From positions 13,764,001 through 13,828,000 of the forward strand of contig OZ316898.1 of the NCBI GenBank assembly GCA_973895155.1: DNA of 64,000 bases, read 5' to 3'. Source of the stretch: Marsupella aquatica. Taxonomy: Eukaryota > Marchantiophyta. This document shows, piece by piece, positions 23,701 through 34,253 of this stretch (within the stretch, counting starts at the first letter, position 1; every line of letters begins with the position of its first letter). Below the pieces are notes generated by a model. That model did no database searches, was not told the DNA's origin, and saw nothing but the letters and a program-made list of their open reading frames with translations. A program made the translations under genes and the position numbers.

Positions 23701-23919
23701 CCAGGACTTGCTTTTGTCGAAGACAAGCGACCCATCCTGTCCAGCCTGCGCGTCTTGAATCCCCGAGAGCACGAACACCGCCCCGACGAGCAGGATCAAA
23801 CCTATCAACAGCGTTATGAAAAGCGGCCGGTAAGTAGGGGACGGGGGACGGTCGTCGTTGAAAGAACTCTTCGTCCCATACGTACGATCCGCACAATCCA
23901 CTTCAATCAAGAACGACAT
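20798..23919 (-). CDS. Glycerophosphodiester phosphodiesterase, membrane-anchored GDPD5/6-like
   Basis: Seven exons on the minus strand: 23919-23614, 23458-23275, 23073-22999, 22585-22476, 22200-21982, 21431-21276 and 20968-20798. Phases close to 406 residues. The family hydrolyses deacylated phospholipids (glycerophosphodiesters) to glycerol-3-phosphate and an alcohol, using a divalent metal. Key residues are the catalytic His in AHRGANGQLPEETAPAY (H86), the metal-binding E113 and D115 in ETDI, and HD at 128-129. The later blocks TFEEYIAIALDAPRVVGIYP, QSFAPTSLIYVSN, LIDDVTVRTQDTNQ, GIGPWKDT, LQVHPYTFRNENQFLH and VDGVFTDFTQSL follow plant GDPD5/6 order closely. Residues 32-54 form a single hydrophobic helix after a 31-residue, mixed-charge N-tail, suggesting a type II membrane protein rather than a secreted one. 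The next in-frame Met upstream would lengthen the tail. Confidence 0.95.
23572..23598. repeat. GA microsatellite in GDPD intron 1
   Basis: A (GA)n tract with one GGGA interruption. On the gene's strand it is a CT-rich run just after the exon 1 donor (exon ends at 23614). Confidence 0.95.
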
Positions 23920-26603
23920 ATCAGCTCCAGAGTCCAGGCAGACATATTTCATGAGGAATTGCGACGGCCCATTGACATCATGTGCACCTGCATTCTCTCC
24001 AATTTCCTGCCGTCTTGGCAGAAACCCAACATTCATGAACAATAACGGAGCAAATTTGAACAACAAAGAACGAGCACACGCGAGAAATACATGGGAGAGA
24101 CAAAAATTCGACTATTCAAGACGAGGAGAGAACGGAAATGGAGGCTGTTGAGAAAACGTGGTCCCCGGATAAGTGGAAGTACAGACTACAGACTATGCGG
24201 AGGACGTAAAAATGTACACGCAAGGAACAGCAGCATCCACATCAACAGCACCTTGGGGAATATCCGTGGTATCTACCGAGATTCAAAAGCGAAACACGGA
24301 AGCGCTCTGTTAAAAGTGAAAAACCGGGGACCACGGTCTTCTTCGCAAAGGGCGGAAAGACATCTCTTCGGCCCTTCCAATGCAGAGTCATTGATGTCCA
24401 ACATTATTGTTCTTTCTTGCCATCTTCATGAGGGCTGCTTTGACCGAGGGCGTTCATTTCGGCGATTATTTTCCCGATACGAGCGGAGTTCGACGACTCT
24501 GGACAGACTTTGCGTCAAGCGACAAATAATTTCTACATCGAGCTAAACTTCCAGGCGTGGAATCCCTCAGCCAGATCGTCGATGGCATTCCACGATTCCA
24601 ATCCAGCAGCAGCATGCCCTCCGACCCTTTGTCTCATACCATTGCTCATGGTAAAAATTGTCTAAATTAAGAACGAAAATTTCGGCAGTGGAGGCACTCA
24701 GCAACGGAGACTGACCAACACGTACTACAAATCCTCTCTGCGTGAAAAACTACAGAGATTAGACTAGCCGGTCATGCATCCAAGTGAAGCGTCTCTCTCT
24801 CTGTCGCTCAATTCAACCCTCTGGCAGTCTGGCCCGGTAATACTATAGGTCTCGTGCGGGGCTCGTCTTCAAAACGACACTGCGTTTTTGGGTCATGGCG
24901 GATGAGCAGTCCTAAAAGACAAAACTTAAATCATGGTACAAGAATGGACAAAAGATGTACAAGAGAGTAACTTTCTCCTTCGTATATTTTTGCCGCTGTT
25001 GGCTCCGTTTTTGGTAAAGTGGTTGTTTTGATTAAAAACGTGCAAGAATGTGTGTGATCAGGCGAAAATCCACAGCTGGAGTCTCGAGGGAGCTCCCTGG
25101 AAACCATCTCAAGTTTCTCGGGCCTGCAACTCTTCAAATTGCCTCTCTCAAACAACATGCATGCATGCAAAAACCTCTCCGAAGCTCAAGGACTCATGAC
25201 GTGATTGTTACATTTAGACAGTCATACGAAGAACCTTCAAAGAAAGTCGCTTCCGTGTTTCTTAATTCTGTAAGTCCGACAGTGGAATCATGCCAGGTGA
25301 GTAAAATTCTTTCCTGCTGACTTACTTGCCTTCCTGCGGCAACCATGCAAATTCCGAATATTTCTGCACTGCCGAGCTCGAGATGATGAACCAATGACAC
25401 TATTCCTCGCAAAGGTAATCATGAAATCCAGCACTTCGGAAAGCGCTCATCCTCCAGGACACAATTCCAAGGACGATGCAAAACTTATCAACGTGACTAC
25501 ACCAGCTCGATTCTACCACAGCTTTCAATAATCCAATCTGCAGTCTTAATTTACCGAACGTACAGCAGACTCAGCCTCCGAAAGTGAACAGAAGCATGCA
25601 ACTTGCCAATTCTCTCACTCAGAGCATCCAAACAATCCAAACAGTCATGAAATATAAGTACAAGGTGCCAAAGCAATTTTTGCAAAGGCCTAGAGTCATC
25701 GAACCATCGCTGCATTGATCGAGACCCCGAAGAGCGATATCATACGAAATCACAGAACGGATCGAACCATCGAATGTTCTTCATGCTTGAGATGAAAGTG
25801 CCACCACGAGAGCTAACAGAGTGTGACTCGATGGAAAGCTTTGAAGCTACCACTTCCTGACAGAAATGAGAAAGGTGACAAGCCAGCACAAAGTTTGCGA
25901 GAAGAAGTGACATCCAGTCTATCAGTGCACTCACCGACAATTCTAGCTCGCAGGAGATTCATCTCGCCCCAAGACAAGACAGCGTGGCTAATCACTCTAT
26001 ACGGTACCTTCAGAAAATACAGTAGATGTATTCTCTGCTCTCTCTCCCCTCTGTCTGTAGACGAATCACTCTGACCAGCCCAGCTCCTCGCTTTCACCTG
26101 AGGAATTATGATGGCAAACACTTTCGCGTCCATCGGCTTAAATCCTGTGAACAGCCGCTGCTGTACGCCGAATTGAAGCCATCCGCATGTCGATTTGCAG
26201 CGTACTTCCTGTGGGCAGGAGCTGCTGTATATCGAATTGAAGCCATCCGGGTGTCGAATTGCAGCACGGAAGCAGGAAAATGATACGCATATCGCTCGAA
26301 TATTACTCTTCCGCGAAGATTCCTCCTGCAAATTTCGTAAAGAAATGTCGCTCGGTCGTTCTGTAAAGCAGCTTCTCCCACTGCCAGCGAGATTCCGTTG
26401 CATATTGTCCGTCGAATTGCCGCACAGCTGAAAGAAAGAAATGCACCACTCTCTTTGGTATTAGGGGGACCAATGAGTCGACGGGCCGTCGAAAACCCTC
26501 CATCGCAGTAGATTCCGCTTTCATAGCAGTTTAGTCAACTCATGTGGAGATTAATTCATGAGCGATTAATTTTTCTTATAAAACATGAATTACAAATTAG
26601 AGT
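23920..26603. other. GDPD upstream region and intergenic DNA
   Basis: The part next to 23920 should hold the GDPD promoter and 5' UTR. Long ORFs on both strands (24091-24546 plus, 25813-26403 minus) lack family motifs and are mutually overlapping shadows. A two-copy 64-bp repeat lies at 26166-26290. Confidence 0.45.
26166..26290. repeat. 64-bp direct repeat, two copies plus a partial third
   Basis: 'gaattgaagccatccg' occurs at about 26170 and 26234 within longer similar units ('gctgctgta--gcc/tc'). A partial third match, 'gtcgaattgc', is near 26410. Confidence 0.8.
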
Positions 26604-27012
26604 TGGGGCCTAGGGGCCTAGGCTTGTAGATTGAATCTCTAAACCCTACTTATCATGTGTATGGGAAACCATAAGTTTTATGGCCCCACCATAACATATG
26701 TGCATGAATACATACAAAAGAATATGATATGTCATGTATAATTATTAAAATAATAATATGTATGATGGTTTTTTTTCATTTTATGATCAAATTAAACAAT
26801 AATAACAATAGGTTCACAAGTTTTTAGAAGTATTAGCCTGATTACCCGTTTTTTGAACGTAAACAGATATGAAGAAAAAAATACTTACACAATAATATTT
26901 CTATGCTATTTAGTTAATTCTCATTTTAAGTATTTTTAAATTGAGATTCATGATCACTTTTGTCTGTACTGGGTTACCGTCTAGAGGTTTCACTCTAGAC
27001 CCTAGGCCCTTA
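26604..27012. mobile_element. MITE-like element with ~32-bp imperfect terminal inverted repeats
   Basis: The left end (26613-26644, 'ggggcctaggcttgtagatt...') and the reverse complement of the right end (26981-27012, 'agggcctagggtctagagtg...') match at about three quarters of positions. The ~340-bp interior is AT-rich and non-coding, as in MITEs. A rearranged relative lies in opposite orientation at 20031-20475. I could not identify a clear target-site duplication. Confidence 0.55.
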
Positions 27013-29719
27013 AGAGTAGACTTTCGTCAGTGCTTTTATAGTAAAATTGAAACATAGATGTTTTTGATGCTGTTCCATGTGGGGGACACTCTTTGGTTAT
27101 CTTGTCTTATTGAATTACTTTGAAATTTTTAAATTAATCCACTCTAATTTATGTTTATGTCATGTATTATTAAGAATTTGGTCATTTCTACCAGCCCCTT
27201 AATTTTTTTTATTTTCTTGGTTTTTATTAAGTTCCCTATATTTTTATTTGAAAGGAAAATTTCTTTACTTCCATGAGAAAGTTGACACTTCAACCAGGCA
27301 ACTAGGACTCTATTTATTGATGTCGTGCAGCTTATATGTACAATTAGTTATAAAGTTTATGGATTAACATGTGTCACCTAAATGAGAGCCTCTCCAAATA
27401 GAGAGAATTAAAAAGGAACAAGTTAGCGTAGTTCTTTGTGAATGACAAAATATGATACTGTACATTAACTAGTACATTCACATTAATGTACTTGTCTCAA
27501 CCAGAAATTATTATTGTATCTCTCTCACATTTAAAAAGATGTTTCAATACTAGCGTTTCATAAACTAGTCAAACTAAAATGTTTTAACTCTTATAATGAT
27601 TTTCTCAAAAAAAAATTATAAGTCAAAATAACATGTATTAGTATCAACATGTTATATGAAGCATACAAAAGTAGCAGGTCCACAAATGAATTTCGAGGAA
27701 CAACAGCAAGATGACAAGGCGTCCAATCATCCCTCACACCGTGGTCAAATAGACTGAACAATGAAAAAGAAAATTATGCACCAAATAAACAAATGAAAGA
27801 AAATTATGCTGCATTTATGATTTATGATATCCAAATCCATCACTGTTGGTCATAAATATATCAGGGTCCCAAAGGACAAAAACGCCAAAGTCTGTGACAA
27901 ATAGAATGAATGGTTGAAAGAAAGAAAGAAAGAAAATGCATCACTCTTGGATAAGTGCAAAAACCCTTGATAAGTATGCATTGCACTTATCAGTAAGCGC
28001 ACATCCCATCATATTGCATTTACTGCTAAGTGCAGCCATTTTTGGTACTGTAAATAACTGCAAAGATGGAGTGGGACACCAATTTTACTGTAGGATGTAC
28101 AATTGCTCCCGGTCATAAAACTGGTCACTAGCATTGTAGGGGTTTGCACTTATGAAGTAGTAGAAAGCCTTGTTTAGTGCACACTTCATCCGGCTTCTCA
28201 AGAGTGTGCACTTAGAAATATTTTTTTGTACTTTATCCAAAATAGAACATTGCATACTATTCACAACGGCGTACTGCGTACTATTCACAACGGCATACTG
28301 CATTCTATTCAAAACGGCATACTGCATACTATATTAATGTTTTAAGGTGGAGGAGGTACCACCTGGCCATTGATACCAAACGTGGACCATAATTTTGGGA
28401 AAATGTGGTATATGCTCTTAGCATCCTCTAGATTTCGGGTTCTTAGGCTTTGAATAAATTGGCCATTGATCATATTGTATGGTCAAAGTGACCCTTTCCA
28501 CAGAGCACGAGCCCATGGAAATTTGGCACCCCCTACTTTTCTGGAAGTTCTAGCGTCCAAGCTGAGTAGGATTGTCAGACCCCTAGTCGAGCGTGTTTTT
28601 ATATGACAAAAAAATGCTAGATTCCACATCTTTAAAAAGTTTTGACTTTTGGCAAAAGTTTGCTAGATTTTATGTCTCCATTACCCAGTTTCCTAGCAGC
28701 TACAGCCCCCATCAACCAAAATCTAACAGCAATCCTTAATTCTAGGGAGATCTTTTGGTCAGAAAATAATCTAGGCAATTAGATAAGTAATAATCCTAGC
28801 ATTTCTCCTTCACACAAGGTGGCATTTGCCCAAAAAAAAAAAAAACCCCAGTACGTCTCCTATGTCCTTTTTTGTCAGAATTTTTGTTGTGCAAAGGGAT
28901 GTCGTAAGCTCAGATGGGATCTCCATCCAAATGAATAGACTCCGATAGGATCCCATATGTTCTCTTTGTACAAAAGGAAAGATTTTTTGCACTATATCCA
29001 GTGCCATCTTGGCTAAAATGAATGTTTATGTCGATCCTGTCAACACTTAGAAAGTACCCTTTCCCAGTAAAAGGTTTCCTTTCACTCAATTATTTGTCCA
29101 TGATTACTTTTTACTATATTGTCACTCTCTTCCATCTAAAATAATACATACTTTGTGTTGGGGTTCTAATCGGACAGCATGACAGTAGTAGGAACCAACA
29201 TATAACAATGAATCAACACCAACAAAGAGAGTACTACGTGATTCACCCTACCTGGGCTATGTCCACAGTTGTGAGAAAAAACATCAATGAACATAACAAG
29301 TACACCCACCATAGCCTAGCTCCACATTCAAGCTCCACTATGAGCTGAGTGATCTCTCTCACAACCTCTACACAGAGGACTGAACTCTCATATTGAACTC
29401 TCAATATGAGCGTACATTTGTGATCCCCTTGGATATACCCGATCACATGGTCTATGGAAACCTGGAACTAAAAAAATTATTATCCTAGTCTGCTATAGCC
29501 TAACTAGTGCTATGGAAGTAAATATGTTATATTAGAGGCATAACCTAACTTACACTTTGTTGCTTTTGAGTTACTTTAGTTAGTACATTGCTATTTTCTA
29601 ATTTTGAGGTTTGGGAGGGTGGACGGGGGTGATGCTTTGATAATAATACCAACAAGGTGCACAAAGGACTATAATAGATATGTTCCTTCAAAATTAAACC
29701 TTAGAATAGTTTGAATCAC
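27013..29719. other. AT-rich gene-free DNA
   Basis: No supported gene on either strand. Contents include a (GAAA)n microsatellite (27915-27936), a three-copy 24-bp repeat (28254-28335) and an A-run of 14 (28832-28845). Confidence 0.5.
28254..28335. repeat. 24-bp tandem repeat, three units
   Basis: The unit 'ctattcacaacggcgtactgc' plus three bases recurs with small changes. Because the period is a multiple of three, the minus strand shows a spurious QYAVVNS-type repeat. Confidence 0.85.
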
Positions 29720-31188
29720 TACAAAGAAGGACTTAACATGACCCCTGTGGCATCTCCTGGACTTAACAGGACTACAAGATGCCATCAGGACTTAATAGGA
29801 CCCCTGTGATTGGCCACCATCACCAGGATCTTGTTGGAGTGCACATAATAAGTCACAGTTGGTTGTTGAGTGTGCGTTTCACAGTTGGTAGGCACACTTT
29901 GTTTTAGCAAAAACTTTAGCAGAGAGTTTACAATAGGGGAGTCTTGAACAGGGTTGGGATAGTTGGGATAGCCCAAAGTTCAATGCGGGAGGAGAGTCAA
30001 TAGTTTTGAATGAGAAACCTTGGCAATCGATATCTCCAGTCTATTGAAGGAGGAAAACAGTGCATGAACCTTTGTGGTCTTGTTGGATCATGGACATTGC
30101 TGGATTGTGGATGCTACACTTCAATCATTGGATTGTGCTGGGTGACTCAAGTGTTGGCGACCTCCAAGGTACCAGTTACTTATGGAATCATGAGTTTTGT
30201 TTACAGATTTAAGGGCGCTCTCTCTGTTGAAGGGTGCTTTCTTTATTCTGAAAATCCAGAACAGCTAGCCCATTCAAGCTGATTGCCTACCTCTATTGAT
30301 ATGAGGTCGTCCACTTAAAAGTGTTGAAAATTTTGAGTTAACAGGCCAGAAAGTGTTGTCCTTCTTGCGCAATGGCAGGCGATGGAGCTTTGCCGTCGAA
30401 CGAGAATCACCAAAATTTGCTTGCAGCAGGGTGCGCCCTTTGTATTTCTATGGCGCCTTGAGTAATTGGTCAGAATTAATCAATGTAGCTTTCCCTCCAC
30501 TGATCCGCAATAACCGACAATTCACATCTTTGGACAAAATTTCAGGTCGACATAATAAACCCTATGTGCAATCATCTTCAATCCACGAGCATTCGTCTAA
30601 TGCCCCAAAGTGTCTCCTGATATTTGATTTGAGACTAAATGAGTGAGCCAGAATCCAGATGTCACTGCCGCCTGCCAATGCTTTGTTGAGAGGAAGCTCG
30701 CTTTCCCAGCTTGCTTTTAAGACTAGTTACTTTTCCAGCTCAGTGGAGCTTTAGAAACTAGTTGACGATGATGGTCTTCAAAGACCTGTTCCAATCTACA
30801 TCTTTGATCTTGTCATCCTTGTGCATTGTTGATGCTAAAACTCCCTTTTCTTGCTCCCTTCCCCAACATTTTCTGTTCATGGTACTGTATGAAACTGACC
30901 CGGCCTGCCGCTTGCTGTTCATGCTTGCCTAAAATGCCTCTCCAAGAGCCTCAAATAAATCACTCTGCTAAATCACCTCTACTCTGATCCCAACTGCGTT
31001 GTACTGCGCTGTACTGCGTGGTGACCTGATGTTCTTGTATGACAATGACTCATGATCTGACAAGCACTCCATAAGAACCTAGCTACGGTATGCAGTCGTA
31101 GGGGTCCTATTAAGTCCTAATGGCATCTTGCAGTCCTGTTAAGTCCAGGAGATGCCAGAGGGGTCCTATTAACAAAGTCCTTCTTTGG
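29720..31188. mobile_element. Inverted-repeat element of ~1.47 kb (non-autonomous transposon candidate)
   Basis: The segment 29720-29809 ('acaaagaaggacttaac...') and the reverse complement of about 31100-31188 are nearly identical for about 85 bp, including 'ggcatctcctggacttaaca'. The arms themselves contain shorter direct repeats of 'ggactta-(t/c)a-gacccct'. The ~1.3-kb interior has no transposase-like ORF; the longest ORF (30010-30282, plus) is unrecognised. The arms look like terminal inverted repeats of a non-autonomous DNA element. I could not find a convincing target-site duplication. Confidence 0.55.
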
Positions 31189-34100
31189 ACGGACTCACGA
31201 AGACCGACTGAATAGTTCTTGCCTTCATAGTTTCTACTGCCTTGTCCCCCTTGGTTGGATTTCTATGCAATTCATGCAAATAAACCCTGGCTACCATACT
31301 GCCTCATTACTAGCTTCAATCCATTCAGTCAATGAATACACCAAATTTCAATAATTAGTGAAATCATTACCTAAACTAAAGCTCAACAAACACTAAAACT
31401 CATTAGTTGTTAAAGCTTGACCAAATGGAAAATTGCAACTCCAAATATGTCCCCCTCCTTGCCCACACCCAAACTTCCACCCATTTTTGCATCCCCCTAA
31501 GTATCCTATCTCACTTTAGTCTCTAGCTTTCATCTGTCTGGTTTGATGAGGGTCCATCATCACAAAGTTTAGGGACAGTAACTTCCTTCCTTTTTATTAG
31601 CAAATAGAACTAAACTATAGTACGTACCATTGGTTTCAAGTGCACACTGTCAAATTTAACTATCAACATTGCATCTCATCGTCAATCTAAAAAATTTGAT
31701 GTCATGCACCTTAGTATCCTTGTGACCATTGTGCATTGTTGTCCATCACCTCACTGTTCGCCAATGATTGATCAAATGATTCAAGTATATTGCCCTTGAT
31801 GGGAGCTATCAAGGTAGACGATGAAATCCACATGAAAAATCTCATGATGACGGCACTAGTAAACATAATACTAACACAGTATTAGTGACAAAAATACTAC
31901 TTTTGAATCTGGGGGCAACAATAAAAAGGGATGCCTTGCTGATCTGCTGGCCTCCTGACTGGCCTTCCACTCTGGGGGAAAACCAACAGGGTCTCAAGCA
32001 ATTAATCTAACAGCTAGAGTTAGTCATTGTTATTTTTTAACTAACAAATAATATGAAGAAATGGTTTATTATGATTTGAAAAGTAAAAAAATGGTTACTA
32101 TAGGGTACCAGTTTTGCTTCCTGTCGTTGTTTCTTAGCATGTCAATTTCCATTTTTCTTCATTTTTTACCAATCTTGGGTTTAACCACTTTTTGCTGGCA
32201 TTGCAACAAACACAAACATACAGTTAAGTTATGTGTGTTTGTTTCCCCAAATATTGTCATTTGTATTTGTGGCAAAAATGGCTTATATGGCCCAGCCACA
32301 AACCAAGAATTTTGGAAAGAACTTGTCATGGGGTTCCATAATAATGAGCAAGGGAAGGACACTAAGCAGGTTTCTAAAAATTGGTTAAATAGACATTTCA
32401 AATTGTGAATAATTGTGCAAACTAAGTTGCTTTCCCGGTTTTTAAAATCTTGTAGAAGTTGATGTTGGTTGTAACACAAAGTCTGACCATGCAACTCAAC
32501 TCTACCTAGGCCCTTTGACCAAAAAGTATCATTATACAGAGACCAATACTATTTGAAAATGGTCCATCTGACTGGGTTGCAGTGATGGATGGGAGTTGTG
32601 TCAAACAATGTGCTATTTGGGGTTTTTTTCCATATCATGATGAAATTACAAAATGTCTAGCATCAAAATGGATGCTCAGACGGATAGAGCACATGAGCCT
32701 CACTTCCCTCATGGACTGTACACACCTGACACTAACTAAGGGAATATTGCAAAAGTGGTGTGACGCCTCATTTAGAGTGAGCATGGATTTACTTGCACTA
32801 TGGTTGAAGTTCCCATCAATGGTAGAACATCTTGATACCACGCTGCTAAAATTTCCACTCCTCTTCTGTAGTGAATATGGGCTTGGTTGTTGGGTTGTAA
32901 ACTGTGTATGGCTGTACCAAAACTTCATGGTCATAGTCTTGACTTACCATGTTGCACTGATGGAGCTCACCATAACCCACAAAACTAAGACAGGACAGAG
33001 CTGAGCGCAGCTCACCCAAAAACTCATTCAAAAGCTCTGGGCAGCCTAAAAAACAGGGAGGTCAATGCTCCTCAACACAACCCACAAAAAACTCAGCAGA
33101 GCTCACCAAGAACTCAACAGAGGTAAAATTATAATCTAGCTACTTAGGTCATTGCAAGGATTGATGTTCACCTCCACATTAGAGACTGAAAAATCTATGT
33201 TTCAACTTACTCACATGATTCTTAACAACTGCTGACAATTCATGGGCTCATCAATACTCTTCAAGGATTTTCCAGCACCGTATTATACATGAAATTCCAT
33301 TATGATTTGACTCACAAGGTCAAATTGAAATTTTCTGTCGAGAAAACTTCGACAAAAAACTGTGTTTTTTTTAATTCACCGTAACTATGTTAAGTAACAT
33401 CTAAGATCTTGAACTGCCAATATGGCTTATTCTCCCACAAGGAAACTGATGCTCCAATGGACCAACATGATGGACCCTACTTTTATGAAAAATCTTATAT
33501 TTCCAGCATTTTATAACTATGCAATCTCAATTAGTTTGCACCTTTAGGGGAAAATGGAAGGAGAAGTTATTACAAAAATTTCACTTGAAATTACATTATC
33601 GTAATAAAATGAAATCTGAATCATCCACATTTACCCCACATTCTAGCATGGGATAAGTAGAAATTTGACGAGGTCAGTTGTTCCACAGCTCCTCATGTTG
33701 TGTAATTCCAAAATTTTAATTAGATTCAATCTTTGACTAATGAACTTATTGGAGTTTTCATGAAATGTGGTTTTGACATCAAGTTTGGTCAATGGGAATT
33801 TGACAATATTCATGCTGTATCTTTCTCAAGTCATGACGATAGTAACAATGAAAATTAAAATCTAAATTTCTTAGATAGCATTAAGGACCAAAATAAAACC
33901 TCTGAGCGGGAATCCATGTTCCTGCCCATGTTCACGCACTGACAGCATAACATAGCTACTTAGAATGTTGCTTGAAATAAGGTAGAGAAGGAGCTCTACA
34001 TGCAGACCAAATGGAACAAGGAATCCAAATTAGTGAACTTTAACCTGGGCTTCTTTGGATTGGCTTGTGCTTTTGCAATGGGTGTGCCCCCCCTTATGGA

Positions 34101-34253
34101 CCCCTGTGTTGCACCCTGCTTCTTCTCAAGGTATGTTCCCACTTTTTAAAAAAACATGACATTCTCCCCAAGCTATCTAGTGTCTATCTAGAGGCTTTGC
34201 CCACATTCACATTCCCAAGAATTGAATTTGTCTTCTCCCTGCCCACATGTCCA
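31189..34253. other. AT-rich gene-free DNA
   Basis: Only short ORFs without motifs are present. The plus/minus ORF pairs at 32061-32494 and 32582-33031 overlap each other and show no family resemblance. The composition suggests decayed mobile DNA. I see no RNA gene. Confidence 0.45.

Noticed and set aside
24091-24546. A 151-codon plus-strand ORF upstream of GDPD
   Set aside because: Arg/Ser-rich composition, no motif, and position in the likely promoter or leader of the divergent GDPD gene suggest a chance frame.
25813-26403. A 196-codon minus-strand ORF that looks long enough to be a gene
   Set aside because: It overlaps several other ORFs, spans a 64-bp non-coding-looking repeat, is rich in Ser/Arg/Cys without motif order, and has no splice or promoter support.
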